Source: Methylobacterium hispanicum
GTDB taxonomy: Bacteria; Pseudomonadota; Alphaproteobacteria; Rhizobiales; Beijerinckiaceae
DNA: 64,000 nt
Direction of reading: 5' to 3'
Assembly: GCF_022179285.1 (NCBI RefSeq)
Contig: NZ_BPQO01000012.1
Coordinates: 1 to 64,000, forward strand
Part shown: positions 45,242 through 54,549 of the stretch, piece after piece
How the letters are laid out: the number at the start of each line of letters is the position of its first letter
Position numbering within the stretch: position 1 is the first letter of the stretch
Program-made: the position numbers and the translations under genes
The notes under the pieces: model-generated
What the model was told of the DNA's origin: nothing
Databases searched by the model: none
Seen by the model: only the letters and a program-made list of their open reading frames with translations

Positions 45242-46291
45242 GTGACCGATCTGCGCGCCCACCGTCCCGCCGCGCCCGCCCGCCGGATGCGCCGCCTCGC
45301 CTGCGCGCTGGCGCTCGCCGTCCTGGTGCCGTCCGGCGCCGCGCGGGCGCAGTCCGAGCTTCTCAACGTCTCGTACGACCCGACGCGCGAACTCTACCGC
45401 GACGTGAACGCGGCCTTCGCCGAGGAGTGGAAGGCCAAGACCGGCGAGACCCTGACGGTCCGTGCCTCGCACGGCGGCTCGGGCTCGCAGGCCCGCACGG
45501 TGATCGACGGCGTGCCGGCCGACGTTGTGACGCTCGGCATCCCCTCCGACATCGACGCGATCGCCCGGATCTCGAAGAAGATCGATCCGAACTGGCGCAG
45601 CAAGCTGCCGAACGAGGGCCTGCCCTATACCTCGACGGTGGTCTTCCTCGTCCGCAAGGGCAACCCGAAGGCCGTGAAGGACTGGTCGGACCTCGCCAAG
45701 CCCGACGTCAAGGTGATCACCCCGAACCCGAAGACATCGGCGGGCGGGCGCTGGAACTTCCTGGCCGCCTGGGGCTACGCCTACGAGCGCGAGGGCAAGG
45801 ACACCGAGAAGGCCAACGCCTTCGTGGGCCAGCTCTACAAGAACGTGCCGGTGCTCGACACGGGCGCGCGCGGCTCGACCGTCACCTTCGCCCAGCGGGG
45901 CTTGGGCGACGTGCTGCCGACCTGGGAGAACGAGGCCTTCCTGGTGCTGCAGGAATTCGGCGCCGACAAGTTCGACATCGTGGTGCCGCCGACCTCGATC
46001 TACGCCGAGCCGCCGGTCGCGATCGTCGATGCCAACGTCGATTCCAAGGGCACCCGCCGCCAAGCCGAGGCCTACCTGCAGTTCCTCTACGGCGACCGGG
46101 CGCAGGCGATCTTCGCCAAGCACCGCTACCGGCCGCTCAAGCTCGAGGCCGCCGACCCGAAGGACCTCGCCTTCCTCCCCGAGGTGAAGCTGTTCAAGAT
46201 CGAGGACATCCAGGGCAGCTGGGACGATATCCAGAAGCGGAACTTCGACAACGGCGGCCTGTTCGATCAGCTCAGCAAGGCCGGCCGCTGA
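45242..46291 (+). CDS. sbp: sulfate ABC transporter, periplasmic sulfate-binding protein
   Basis: 349 residues if started at GTG 45242, where GGAGG lies 7 bases upstream; the in-frame ATG at 45191 lacks a site. It has a signal peptide (up to about residue 37) and the sulfate-binding fold: 'NVSYDPTRELYRDVNAAFAE', 'SHGGSGSQARTVIDGVPADV', 'TPNPKTSAGGRWNFLAAWGY', 'RGSTVTFAQRGLGDVLPTWE'. The substrate is sulfate or thiosulfate. It is the first gene of a tight operon, and cysT begins seven bases after the stop. Confidence 0.92.
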   Translation: MTDLRAHRPAAPARRMRRLACALALAVLVPSGAARAQSELLNVSYDPTRELYRDVNAAFAEEWKAKTGETLTVRASHGGSGSQARTVIDGVPADVVTLGIPSDIDAIARISKKIDPNWRSKLPNEGLPYTSTVVFLVRKGNPKAVKDWSDLAKPDVKVITPNPKTSAGGRWNFLAAWGYAYEREGKDTEKANAFVGQLYKNVPVLDTGARGSTVTFAQRGLGDVLPTWENEAFLVLQEFGADKFDIVVPPTSIYAEPPVAIVDANVDSKGTRRQAEAYLQFLYGDRAQAIFAKHRYRPLKLEAADPKDLAFLPEVKLFKIEDIQGSWDDIQKRNFDNGGLFDQLSKAGR

Positions 46292-46298
46292 CCGCCCC

Positions 46299-47153
46299 AT
46301 GACCGCATCGACCAAACCGCGCTGGCGCTTCCGCCGGCCGAGCGTGCTCCCGGGCTTCGGGATCACCTTCGGCTACACCATCCTGTGCCTCTCGCTTGTG
46401 GTGCTGATCCCGCTCGGCGCGCTGGTGGTGCGCGCCTCCGGGCTCGGCCTCTCCGGCATCCTGGAGGTCGCCGCCGACCCGCGGGTGGCGAGCGCGCTGA
46501 AGATCAGCTTCGGCGTCTCGCTGCTCGCCGCCCTCACGGCCTCGGTGTTCGGCTTCCTGGTGGCCTGGGTGCTGACCCGCTACCGCTTCCCCGGCCGCCG
46601 GATCGTGGACGCGGTGGTGGACCTGCCCTTCGCGCTGCCGACCGCTGTCGCGGGCATCGCCCTCGCCCAGGTCTACGCGCCGAACGGCGTGATAGGGGCG
46701 CAGCTGGAGCGGATCGGCATCAAGGCGGCCTACACGCCGGTCGGCATCTTCATCGCCATGGTGTTCATCGGCCTGCCCTTCGCGGTGCGCACCGTGCAGC
46801 CGTTGATCGCCGAGATCGACAAGGAGGTCGAGGAGGCCTCCGCCACGCTCGGCGCCAGCCGCCGGGCGACGCTCTGGAAGGTGGTGCTGCCGCCCCTCAT
46901 CCCGGCGGTGCTGACCGGCTTCGCGCTCGCCTTCGCCCGGGGCGTCGGCGAGTACGGCTCGATCATCTTCATCGCCGGCAACCTTCCTTACGTCTCCGAG
47001 ATCGCGCCGCTGCTCATCGTGATCAAGCTCTCGGAATACGACTACGCGGGGGCGGCGGCCATCGCCACGATCATGCTCGGGATCTCGTTCCTGACGCTGC
47101 TTGCCATCAACCTGATCCAAGCCTGGAGCCGCCGGAGGTTCGGCTATGTCTGA
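46299..47153 (+). CDS. cysT: sulfate ABC transporter permease CysT
   Basis: 284 residues with six membrane spans and the EAA loop of binding-protein-dependent permeases ('EVEEASATLGASRRATLWKV'). It pairs with CysW. It overlaps the cysW start by eight bases, so translation is coupled. Local identity to CysT rather than CysW follows from its position right after the binding protein. Confidence 0.92.
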   Translation: MTASTKPRWRFRRPSVLPGFGITFGYTILCLSLVVLIPLGALVVRASGLGLSGILEVAADPRVASALKISFGVSLLAALTASVFGFLVAWVLTRYRFPGRRIVDAVVDLPFALPTAVAGIALAQVYAPNGVIGAQLERIGIKAAYTPVGIFIAMVFIGLPFAVRTVQPLIAEIDKEVEEASATLGASRRATLWKVVLPPLIPAVLTGFALAFARGVGEYGSIIFIAGNLPYVSEIAPLLIVIKLSEYDYAGAAAIATIMLGISFLTLLAINLIQAWSRRRFGYV

Positions 47154-48039
47154 GACCGCCGCCACGACCTTCGCGGCCCTGCCCGCCAAGCCCGACACGC
47201 CGCGCAGCGCCGTCACCGAGGGGCGCGCGGTGCGCTGGACCCTGATCGCCGTCGCGATCGTGTTCCTGGCGCTCTTCCTCGTGGTGCCGCTGGCGACGGT
47301 CTTCGTCCAGGCACTCTCGAAGGGATGGGAGACCTACCTCGCCACCTTCCGGGAGCCCGACGCGCTCGCGGCTGTGCGGCTCACCCTGATCGTCGCCGCC
47401 ATCGCGGTGCCGTTCAACCTCGTCTTCGGCATCGCGGCCTCTTGGGCGATCGCCAAGTTCGAGTTCCCGGGCAAGAGCCTGCTCGTCACGCTGATCGACC
47501 TGCCCTTCTCGGTCTCGCCGGTGGTCTCGGGGCTGATCTACGTGCTGGTCTTCAGCGCGCAGGGGGTGTTCGGCGCCTTCTTCGTGCAGCACGGGATCCA
47601 GGTGCTGTTCGCGCTGCCCGGCATCGTGCTGGCGACGATCTTCGTCACCTTCCCGTTCGTGGCGCGCGAGCTGATCCCCCTGATGCAGGAGCAGGGCACC
47701 GCCGAGGAGGAGGCCGCGCTGACGCTCGGCGCCTCCGGGCTCTGGGCCTTCCTCACCGTCACGCTCCCCAACATCCGCTGGGGCCTCCTGTACAGCGTGC
47801 TCCTCTGCAATGCCCGGGCGATGGGCGAGTTCGGCGCGGTCTCGGTCGTGTCGGGCCACATCCGCGGCCTCACCAACACGATCCCGCTCCACGTGGAGAT
47901 CCTCTACAATGAGTACAACTTCGTCGCGGCCTTCGCCGTCGCCTCTCTCCTCGCCGGCCTCGCCCTTGTCACGCTCCTCATCAAATCCGTCCTCGAGTGG
48001 CGCTACGCGGGCGAGCTCGCCGCCGGCGGGCGTCATTAG
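47146..48039 (+). CDS. cysW: sulfate ABC transporter permease CysW
   Basis: 297 residues with six spans and an EAA loop ('[21 protein letters not shown]'). '[20 protein letters not shown]' and '[20 protein letters not shown]' are typical of CysW. It overlaps cysT by eight bases and its stop TAG overlaps the ATT start proposed for cysA. Confidence 0.92.
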   Translation: MSETAATTFAALPAKPDTPRSAVTEGRAVRWTLIAVAIVFLALFLVVPLATVFVQALSKGWETYLATFREPDALAAVRLTLIVAAIAVPFNLVFGIAASWAIAKFEFPGKSLLVTLIDLPFSVSPVVSGLIYVLVFSAQGVFGAFFVQHGIQVLFALPGIVLATIFVTFPFVARELIPLMQEQGTAEEEAALTLGASGLWAFLTVTLPNIRWGLLYSVLLCNARAMGEFGAVSVVSGHIRGLTNTIPLHVEILYNEYNFVAAFAVASLLAGLALVTLLIKSVLEWRYAGELAAGGRH

Positions 48040-49087
48040 CGGCCGCCCCTCGACGGCGATCCGGGTCGAGGGCCTGTCGAAGACCTTCGACACGGCCGCG
48101 GTGCTGCACGATTTCGACCTCGACGTGCGGGCGGGCGAACTGCTCGGCCTTCTCGGCCCCTCGGGCTCGGGCAAGACGACGCTGTTGCGCATCATCGCCG
48201 GGCTGGACTTCCCCGACCGCGGCCGCGTGCTCTTCGGCGGCGACGACGCCACCGGCCTGCCCGTGCAGAAGCGGGCGGTGGGCTTCGTCTTCCAGCACTA
48301 CGCCCTGTTCAAGCACATGAGCGTGGCCGACAACATCGCGTACGGGTTGAATGCGAGGAAGCGCGCCGACCGCCCCGACAAGGCCGAGATCAAGCGCCGG
48401 GTCGGCGACCTGCTCGACCTGATCAAGCTCTCGGGGTTCGCCGACCGCTACCCCTCACAGCTCTCGGGCGGCCAGCGCCAGCGCGTGGCCTTGGCCCGCG
48501 CGCTCGCCGTCGAGCCGCGGGTCCTGCTCCTCGACGAGCCCTTCGGGGCGCTCGACGCGCAGGTGCGCAAGGACCTGCGCCGCTGGCTGCGCGAGATCCA
48601 CGACCGCACCGGGCAGACCACGATCTTCGTGACCCACGACCAGGACGAGGCGCTGGAACTCTCCGACCGGGTCGCCGTGCTGGACCGGGGCCGCCTCGAG
48701 CAGGTCGGCACGCCCGACGAGGTGCAGGACAACCCGGCCTCAGCCACGGTGCTGAGGTTCCTGGGCGACGCCGTCGAGGTCGAGGCGATCGCCGAGAGCG
48801 GGCAGGTGCGGGTCGACGGTCGCCCGGTGCCGGGCGTCGTGTCGCCCGCCGGCCTGATCGGCCCGGTGAAGCTCTACGTGCGGCCCTGGCAGTTCCAGCT
48901 GACCGAACCCTCCGCCGCGCATCTGCGCGGCACCGTGCGGGCCTCGCACCGCAGCCAGGGGCGGCAACGCATCGAGGTCGAGCGCGGCGAAGGCCGCCCG
49001 CTGCTCGTCGAGGATTTCGACGGCGAGCGCTACGCGGCCGGCCACCCGGTGGGCCTGCGCATCGTCGGCGGCTACGTCTTCGCCTGA
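48035..49087 (+). CDS. cysA: sulfate ABC transporter ATP-binding protein CysA
   Basis: 350 residues from an ATT at 48035 (Ile-Ser-Gly-Arg-Pro). In this frame no ATG, GTG or TTG occurs between 47920 and the conserved '[11 protein letters not shown]'; the nearest ATG upstream would add over 35 unnatural Ser/Pro residues inside cysW. ABC motifs are intact: Walker A 'GPSGSGKTT', Q-loop 'FVFQHYALF', signature 'LSGGQRQR', Walker B '[12 protein letters not shown]', H-loop 'VTHDQDEA', then a TOBE-like tail. It energises sulfate uptake. A GC-rich hairpin ends the operon. Confidence 0.9.
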   Translation: MSGRPSTAIRVEGLSKTFDTAAVLHDFDLDVRAGELLGLLGPSGSGKTTLLRIIAGLDFPDRGRVLFGGDDATGLPVQKRAVGFVFQHYALFKHMSVADNIAYGLNARKRADRPDKAEIKRRVGDLLDLIKLSGFADRYPSQLSGGQRQRVALARALAVEPRVLLLDEPFGALDAQVRKDLRRWLREIHDRTGQTTIFVTHDQDEALELSDRVAVLDRGRLEQVGTPDEVQDNPASATVLRFLGDAVEVEAIAESGQVRVDGRPVPGVVSPAGLIGPVKLYVRPWQFQLTEPSAAHLRGTVRASHRSQGRQRIEVERGEGRPLLVEDFDGERYAAGHPVGLRIVGGYVFA

Positions 49088-49101
49088 CATCGCGACGTAC
49101 C

Positions 49102-49125
49102 CCCTCCCCCGCGGAGGGGGGAGGG
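49102..49125. repeat. GC-rich palindrome (REP-like), bidirectional terminator
   Basis: CCCTCCCCC and GGGGGAGGG arms with a 6-base loop, followed by AAAAT, in the 51-base gap between the convergent cysA and agmatinase-like genes. A similar element, CTCCCTCC / GGAGGGAG, is at 50755-50778. Such repeats are frequent in Methylobacterium-type genomes and probably end transcription. Confidence 0.5.
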
Positions 49126-49138
49126 AAAATCGCGCGCC

Positions 49139-50143
49139 CTACCCTGCCCCTGCCCGTCGCGCCGCCACGGCGTCGGCGAGCAGGCACAGAATCTCGAAGG
49201 CGAGCTGCCCGCCGGCCAGCGCCGTCACCCCGGACGGATCGAGCGGCGGGGCCACCTCCACCAGATCCGCACCGACGAGGTCGAGGCCGCGGAGCGCCCG
49301 CACGAGGTAGAGCGCCTCCCGCGCCGTGAAGCCGCCGATCTCCGGCGTGCCGGTGCCGGGCGCGTAGGCCGGGTCCAGCGCGTCGATGTCGAAGCTGAGA
49401 TAGGCTGGCCCCGCCCCCACGATCGCCCGCGCCTCGGCGACGATCTCCGGCAGGCCGCGGGCCACCGCCTCCTCCATCGTGACGATGCGGATCCCTTGCC
49501 CGCAGGCCCAGTCGCGCTCGTCGGCCGCGTCCATGCTGCCCCGGATGCCGATCTGCACGCAGCGGCGCGGATCGAGCACGCCCGCCTCCACCGCTCGCCG
49601 AAACGGCGTGCCGTGGGTGAGCCGGGTACCGTCGTACTGCACGTCGTCGGTATCGCTGTGAGCGTCGATGTGGACGAGCCCGAGCGGGCGTCCCTGCCCG
49701 AGCGCCCGGAGGATCGGGTACGTGACGAGGTGGTCGCCGCCGACCGCGAGGGGCACGATGCCCTGCCCGCGCAGGTCCGCGAAGAACGCCTCGATGCGCC
49801 GGCAGGTCGCGGCGGCGTCGATCGGGTTCACCGGCACGTCGCCGAGGTCGGCGCAGGCCGCGAGCGCGTAGGGCGCGATGCCGCTGGCGTGGTTGACCAT
49901 GCGGGTGCCGGTGGAGGCCTCGCGCACGCCCCGTGGCCCGAGCCGGGCACCGGGCCGGTTGGTTGTCGCGCCGTCGAACGGGATGCCGACAAGCCCGATC
50001 TCCACCCCCTCCGCCGAATCGGGCGCCCGGACGGGGAGCCGCATGAAGCTCGCCAACCCGGCGAATCGCGGCGTCTCCATGCCGGAGGCCGGCCGGAAGC
50101 GGGCGATGCGCGCGGCGTCGGCCTCGCTGACGCTGTGGTGCAT
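49139..50143 (-). CDS. speB: agmatinase-type ureohydrolase
   Basis: 334 residues from the ATG at 50143 (GGAG site). All metal-binding motifs of the arginase/agmatinase family are present: 'GGDHLVTYPIL', 'HIDAHSDTDD', 'SFDIDALDPAYAPGTGTP'. The fold and motif details ('GRPLGLVHIDAHSD') match agmatinase or guanidinobutyrase more than arginase; the exact guanidino substrate is not decided. Mn-dependent hydrolysis would give urea and a diamine or amino acid. Single gene, convergent with cysA. Confidence 0.82.
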   Translation of the reverse strand: MHHSVSEADAARIARFRPASGMETPRFAGLASFMRLPVRAPDSAEGVEIGLVGIPFDGATTNRPGARLGPRGVREASTGTRMVNHASGIAPYALAACADLGDVPVNPIDAAATCRRIEAFFADLRGQGIVPLAVGGDHLVTYPILRALGQGRPLGLVHIDAHSDTDDVQYDGTRLTHGTPFRRAVEAGVLDPRRCVQIGIRGSMDAADERDWACGQGIRIVTMEEAVARGLPEIVAEARAIVGAGPAYLSFDIDALDPAYAPGTGTPEIGGFTAREALYLVRALRGLDLVGADLVEVAPPLDPSGVTALAGGQLAFEILCLLADAVAARRAGAG

Positions 50144-50236
50144 GGGGGGCTCCGCCTCGGCGTTTTCCGCTGATGGACCAGTATCATCCGGGCGCGGCCG
50201 GGCGGGATCAACCCGCGGCGCCGCCGGCACCCCGCG

Positions 50237-50265
50237 TTGACGCCCGGGCCGGGCCTGTCTATAGA
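50237..50265 (+). promoter_or_regulatory. near-consensus sigma-70 promoter of rpsT
   Basis: TTGACG at 50237-50242 and TATAGA at 50260-50265 with a 17-base spacer, the clearest promoter in the window. Transcription would begin near 50272 and leave a leader of about 118 bases before rpsT, room for S20 autoregulation. Confidence 0.75.
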
Positions 50266-50390
50266 GCGCGCTCTGCCGGAGCGGGCGTTCGCACGCTGCG
50301 GCTTCGCTTATTGCCTGTACAACCTGCACGCGTTGACCGACCCCCGGTACCACCGGCCCGTCGGTATCGCCCGACGAGACGAGGATGCCC

Positions 50391-50672
50391 ATGGCCAACA
50401 CCACGTCGGCCAAGAAGATGACCCGCAAGATCGCCAAGCGCACGGCGATCAACCGCTCCCGCCGGTCCCGCATGCGGACCTTCATCCGCAAGGTCGAGGA
50501 GGCTATCGCCGCCGGCGATTCCACCGTCGCCGCCGACGTCCTGCGCACCGCGCAGCCGGAGATCATGCGCGCTGCCCAGAAGGGCATCGTTCACAAGAAC
50601 ACCGCCTCCCGCAAGGTCTCGCGCCTCGCGGCCCGCGTGAAGGCCCTCTCGGCGGCCCCCGCCGCCGCCTGA
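50391..50672 (+). CDS. rpsT: 30S ribosomal protein S20
   Basis: 93 residues, full length and highly basic ('[20 protein letters not shown]', '[20 protein letters not shown]'). It starts at the second of two in-frame ATGs (50391), after GAGGA. It binds 16S rRNA in early 30S assembly. A good T-tailed terminator follows. Being upstream of dnaA is the usual order in many alphaproteobacteria. Confidence 0.96.
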   Translation: MANTTSAKKMTRKIAKRTAINRSRRSRMRTFIRKVEEAIAAGDSTVAADVLRTAQPEIMRAAQKGIVHKNTASRKVSRLAARVKALSAAPAAA

Positions 50673-50703
50673 GGCGCAAGCGGATCCATCGCGATCGAGA
50701 TTG

Positions 50704-50729
50704 AGCCCGGCCCTCGCGCCGGGCTTTTT
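50704..50729 (+). terminator. rpsT Rho-independent terminator
   Basis: An 8-bp stem AGCCCGGC / GCCGGGCT with a 6-base loop followed by TTTTT, 31 bases after the stop: a textbook terminator. Confidence 0.9.
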
Positions 50730-50754
50730 CGTGCGCGCCGTCCAGCCCGTAGCC

Positions 50755-50778
50755 CTCCCTCCTCTGCGGGGGAGGGAG
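50755..50778. repeat. GC-rich inverted repeat (REP-like)
   Basis: CTCCCTCC / GGAGGGAG arms with an 8-base loop, similar to the element at 49102-49125. It lies in the 558-base gap between rpsT and dnaA. I see no array of DnaA boxes (TTATCCACA type) in that gap, so it is not evidently an origin; the rest is unremarkable. Confidence 0.45.
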
Positions 50779-51230
50779 AGCGCGGCGGCTCGGACGCCTA
50801 CCATGTGAGCGGCCATGCCCCGACGCCCCTCGGGCGGCGCCACGATAGCCCCCCCCCGCACACCCTTCGTTTACCCTGCCGTCGATTGATCCGCCGCGCC
50901 CGCCGCCGGCGCCGCATCTGCACGGCGGCGTCAGGCCCGCACGCCGCGAAGATCCCGCCCGTCGATTTCCGTGGAAGACCAAGACGATAGCGGTCACCGA
51001 ACCGCCCGCGCGCACATATCCGGCTGCCCTGGCGGCGCTGTCCCCGCAAGTCCCACTGTTAAAACCCGGGTAGGTCTTTGTTGATAGCGTCCGAGCATCG
51101 ACGAATGTCGGCGGCGGAGGCCTTGACTCTCCCCGTTATCTGCGCCCTGCCCGTATTCGCGGGGCTCCAAGCGTAGTGTTGCGTACGTCCCGCCGGCGGT
51201 CCTCCGTCCTCGGGGCGAGGAGAGCGATTG

Positions 51231-52724
51231 ATGCGTGTCGACGGAAACGTTGCAGGCGACGACGGGAACGGCCGGAACGGCTCCGGCGACTCCGAGATCT
51301 CGGCCGCCTGGGCCCGGGTGAAGCGCCGCCTGCGGGCGGAACTCGGCGAGGACGTCTACGCGAGCTGGTTCGCCCGGCTCGAGCTGGAGGCGGTCGATGG
51401 CGGCACCGCCCGCCTCACCGTGCCGACCCGCTTTCTGAAGAGCTGGATCGAGTCGCACTATCTCGACCGGGTGCTCACCACCTTCCGAGCCGAGGTCGAG
51501 GCGATCGCCCGCATCGAGGTCGGCGTGCGCGGCACCGGCGCCCCCACCCGGCCCGTGACCGCCCCCGGCGCGTCGCGCCCGAGCCCGACGAGCGGCCCGC
51601 TCGCCCGCCTGCAGGCCTCGCCCCAGCCGACCCCCGTGGCGGTCGCCGCTGTGCCCGAGGCGCGCCCCGCGGAGGGCGGCGACCTCAACGGTACCCCGCT
51701 CGACGCCCGCCTCACCTTCGCGAGCTTCGTGGTCGGGCGCTCGAACGCGCTCGCCCACGCGGCGGCCGAGCGCGTGGCCCGGCACGAGGGCGAGGGCGCG
51801 CTCTACAACCCGCTCTACCTCCACGCGGGCGTGGGCCTCGGCAAGACGCACCTGCTGCACGGCATCGGCCACGCCGCGCGGGAGTCCGGCCGCCGGGTGA
51901 TCTACCTCACCGCCGACCGCTTCATGTACGGCTTCGTCAACGCCCTGAAGACCCAGAACGCGCTGGCCTACAAGGAGCGCCTGCGCGGCATCGATCTGCT
52001 CATCCTCGACGACGTGCAGTTCATCCAGGGCAAGTCGATCCAGGCCGAGTTCGGCCACACCATCAACGCGCTGATCGATGCCGGCCGCCAGGTCGTCGTC
52101 GCCTCCGACCGGCCGCCGACCGAGCTGGAGGCGCTCGACGAGCGCGTGCGCTCGCGGCTCGCGGGCGGCCTCGTGGTCGAGATCGGCACGCTCGACGAGG
52201 CGCTGCGCGTCTCGATCCTCACCGCGCGCCTGCAGGCGGTGCGGACCGCGCACCCGACCTTCGAGGTCTCGCCGACGGTGGCGGCCTACGTCGCCCGCGC
52301 CATCACGGCGAACGGCCGCGACCTCGAGGGTGCGGTGAACCGCCTGCTGGCCCACGCCACGCTCACCGGCACCGCCGTGACGATGGAGACCGCCGAGACC
52401 GCGATCCGCGACCTCGTGAAGAACCGCGAGCCCAAGCGCATCAAGATCGAGGACATCCAGAAGCTGGTGGCCTCGCGCTACAACGTCTCGCGCTCGGACA
52501 TCCTCTCGGAGCGCCGGACCGCCGCCGTGGTCAAGCCGCGCCAGATCGCCATGTACCTCTCCAAGGTACTGACGCTGCGCTCGCTGCCCGAGATCGGCCG
52601 CCGCTTCGGGGGCCGCGACCACACCACGGTGCTGCACGCCGTGCGCAAGATCGAGAAGCAGATCGGCGAGGACGCGGTGCTGGGCGACGAGGTCGAGCTC
52701 CTGAAGCGCATGCTGCAGGATTGA
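51231..52724 (+). CDS. dnaA: chromosomal replication initiator DnaA
   Basis: 497 residues. Domain I at about 20-90 ('[20 protein letters not shown]'), a Pro/Ala-rich domain II linker (about 100-150), AAA+ domain III with Walker A 'GVGLGKTH' near 200 and Walker B 'LLILDDVQF', and DNA-binding domain IV at the end ('[20 protein letters not shown]', '[16 protein letters not shown]'). The start ATG follows GAGGAG by eight bases; TTG at 51228 is an alternative. It opens the origin in its ATP form. Confidence 0.96.
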   Translation: MRVDGNVAGDDGNGRNGSGDSEISAAWARVKRRLRAELGEDVYASWFARLELEAVDGGTARLTVPTRFLKSWIESHYLDRVLTTFRAEVEAIARIEVGVRGTGAPTRPVTAPGASRPSPTSGPLARLQASPQPTPVAVAAVPEARPAEGGDLNGTPLDARLTFASFVVGRSNALAHAAAERVARHEGEGALYNPLYLHAGVGLGKTHLLHGIGHAARESGRRVIYLTADRFMYGFVNALKTQNALAYKERLRGIDLLILDDVQFIQGKSIQAEFGHTINALIDAGRQVVVASDRPPTELEALDERVRSRLAGGLVVEIGTLDEALRVSILTARLQAVRTAHPTFEVSPTVAAYVARAITANGRDLEGAVNRLLAHATLTGTAVTMETAETAIRDLVKNREPKRIKIEDIQKLVASRYNVSRSDILSERRTAAVVKPRQIAMYLSKVLTLRSLPEIGRRFGGRDHTTVLHAVRKIEKQIGEDAVLGDEVELLKRMLQD

Positions 52725-52896
52725 CCCGACAGCGCCGGGGGCGCGACGCCCGGGGCCAGACCTGTGGGTGCGGGGCGCGAGCTTGGCCTTAGGCCGGGCC
52801 GCGCCCTTGCCTTCGCCCCCACCCTTCGCCAAGCTGACCGGCCAATTTCAGTGGCGCCGCCGGCCGCGGCGGCGCGTCAGCTTCAGAGTTTGAGCG

Positions 52897-54018
52897 ATGA
52901 GAGTCACTGTCGAGCGCGCGGCCCTTCTCAGGTCGCTCGGCCACGTGCACCGCGTCGTCGAGCGGCGCAACACGATACCGATCCTGTCGAACGTCCTGCT
53001 GCGCGCGGAATCCGGTGGCCTGCAGCTTCGTGCGACCGACCTCGACATCGAGGTGACCGAGAGCGTGCCCGCCGACGTGGCCGATCCGGGCGCCACCACG
53101 GTGCCGGCCCACGTCATCTACGACATCGTCCGCAAGCTGCCCGACGGCGCCCAGGTCTCGCTGGAGACGGGCGGCGAGTCCGGCCAGATGACGATCCGCT
53201 CGGGCCGCTCGCGCTTCGCGCTCGGCGCCCTGCCGGAGGGCGACTTCCCGGATCTGGCCGCGGGCGAGTTGCCCCACAGCTTCTCGATCCTCTCCGCCGA
53301 CCTGAAGCGGCTGATCGACAAGACGCAGTTCGCGATCTCCACGGAAGAGACGCGCTACTACCTCAACGGCATCTACCTGCACACGATCGAGTCCGAGGGC
53401 GCGCTGAAGATGCGCGCGGTCGCGACCGACGGGCACCGCCTCGCCCGGGTCGAGCTCGACGCGCCCCCGGGCAGCCAGGGCATGCCGGGCGTGATCGTGC
53501 CCCGCAAGGCGGTGGCCGAGATCCAGAAGCTCGTGGACGACGGCGGCGAGAGCGTCGACATCGACCTCTCGCCCGCCAAGATCCGCCTGCGCTTCGCGGG
53601 CGGCGTGACCCTGATCTCGAAGCTGATCGACGGCACCTTCCCGGACTACCAGCGGGTGATCCCGACCGGCAACGACAAGCGCCTGACGGTTGAGCGCGAA
53701 TCCTTCGCCCGCGCGGTCGATCGCGTCTCGACCATCTCCTCCGAGCGCGGGCGGGCGGTGAAGCTCGGGCTCTCGGAGGGCCGCCTTGCCCTCTCGGTGA
53801 ACAACCCGGATTCCGGCAGCGCCACCGAGGAGCTCGACGTGGATTACGAGGCCGCGGGCCTCGATATCGGCTTCAACGCCCGCTACCTCCTCGACATCAC
53901 CAGCCAGCTCGAGGGCGACACCGCCCTCTTCCGGCTGGCCGACCCGGGCTCCCCCACCCTGATCCAGGACCGCGAGGGGGCGCCGGCCCTCTACGTACTG
54001 ATGCCGATGCGGGTGTGA
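52897..54018 (+). CDS. dnaN: DNA polymerase III beta sliding clamp
   Basis: 373 residues, standard size, with three clamp modules ('MRVTVERAALLRSLGHVHRV' at the N-terminus, 'TEETRYYLNGIYLHTIESEG' and 'MRAVATDGHRLARVELDAPP' in the middle, and the C-terminal 'LYVLMPMRV'). It encircles DNA and tethers the polymerase. It follows dnaA by 172 bases. Normally recF comes next; here one small gene intervenes. Confidence 0.96.
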   Translation: MRVTVERAALLRSLGHVHRVVERRNTIPILSNVLLRAESGGLQLRATDLDIEVTESVPADVADPGATTVPAHVIYDIVRKLPDGAQVSLETGGESGQMTIRSGRSRFALGALPEGDFPDLAAGELPHSFSILSADLKRLIDKTQFAISTEETRYYLNGIYLHTIESEGALKMRAVATDGHRLARVELDAPPGSQGMPGVIVPRKAVAEIQKLVDDGGESVDIDLSPAKIRLRFAGGVTLISKLIDGTFPDYQRVIPTGNDKRLTVERESFARAVDRVSTISSERGRAVKLGLSEGRLALSVNNPDSGSATEELDVDYEAAGLDIGFNARYLLDITSQLEGDTALFRLADPGSPTLIQDREGAPALYVLMPMRV

Positions 54019-54123
54019 GCGCGCGGCGGGCCGCGCGGCATCCACTTCGGTCGCGCGCGCCCTAGGTGTGGTCGGCGTGACCCGCGCCGCCCGGCGGCGC
54101 GAAACATGGAAGAGGGGAACGAG

Positions 54124-54462
54124 ATGAGAGCGATTCTGGCGATGGCGGTGGCGGGCATGACCCTGATCGCCCCGATGAATCTCGCCTCCGCCCAGCCCTA
54201 CGGCTACGGCGACCGCGATTACCGCGACCGCGGGGATTACCGCGACCGCGACTACCGCGACCGGGGCGACTACCGCCGCGGCCGCGACGACGACTACGAC
54301 CGCCCGCGCGGGCGCAACCGGGGCGACTACGCCTTCGACGAGCGCGAGTACCTGCGCTGCAACCCGGACGTCCGCAGGGCCATCGTGAACGGCCAGATGC
54401 AATCGGGCCTCGCCCATTACCGCACCTTCGGCCAGCGCGAGGGCCGCCGCCTCAGCTGCTGA
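54124..54462 (+). CDS. secreted DYRDR-repeat protein between dnaN and recF
   Basis: 112 residues. GAGGGGA sits before the ATG at 54124; the in-frame ATG at 54106 is unsupported. Signal peptide 1-25, then a tandem low-complexity repeat of Asp-Tyr-Arg-Asp-Arg (about 30-60) encoded by a repeated GATTACCGCGACCGC-like unit, then a globular tail 'YLRCNPDVRRAIVNG' ending 'HYRTFGQREGRRLSC'. The tail matches the Asn-Pro-Asp / Phe-Gly-x2-Glu-Gly repeat also found in the N-terminus of the giant glycosyltransferase at 37757. Function is unknown; the position inside dnaN-recF is unusual. Confidence 0.7.
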   Translation: MRAILAMAVAGMTLIAPMNLASAQPYGYGDRDYRDRGDYRDRDYRDRGDYRRGRDDDYDRPRGRNRGDYAFDEREYLRCNPDVRRAIVNGQMQSGLAHYRTFGQREGRRLSC

Positions 54463-54549
54463 GGACCGATCCGACGACATCCCGCCGCGCCCACTGCGCG
54501 GCGGGACCCGAGAGGCCGAAGAGGCCGCGACAGCCCTCACCCTGGCCGC

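Noticed and set aside
45191..46291. ATG at 45191 as the sbp start
   Set aside because: No Shine-Dalgarno sequence; GTG at 45242 has GGAGG at the right distance and gives a normal signal peptide.
50673..51230. Chromosomal origin upstream of dnaA
   Set aside because: No cluster of TTATCCACA-like boxes or AT-rich unwinding element was found, and alphaproteobacterial origins are often elsewhere.
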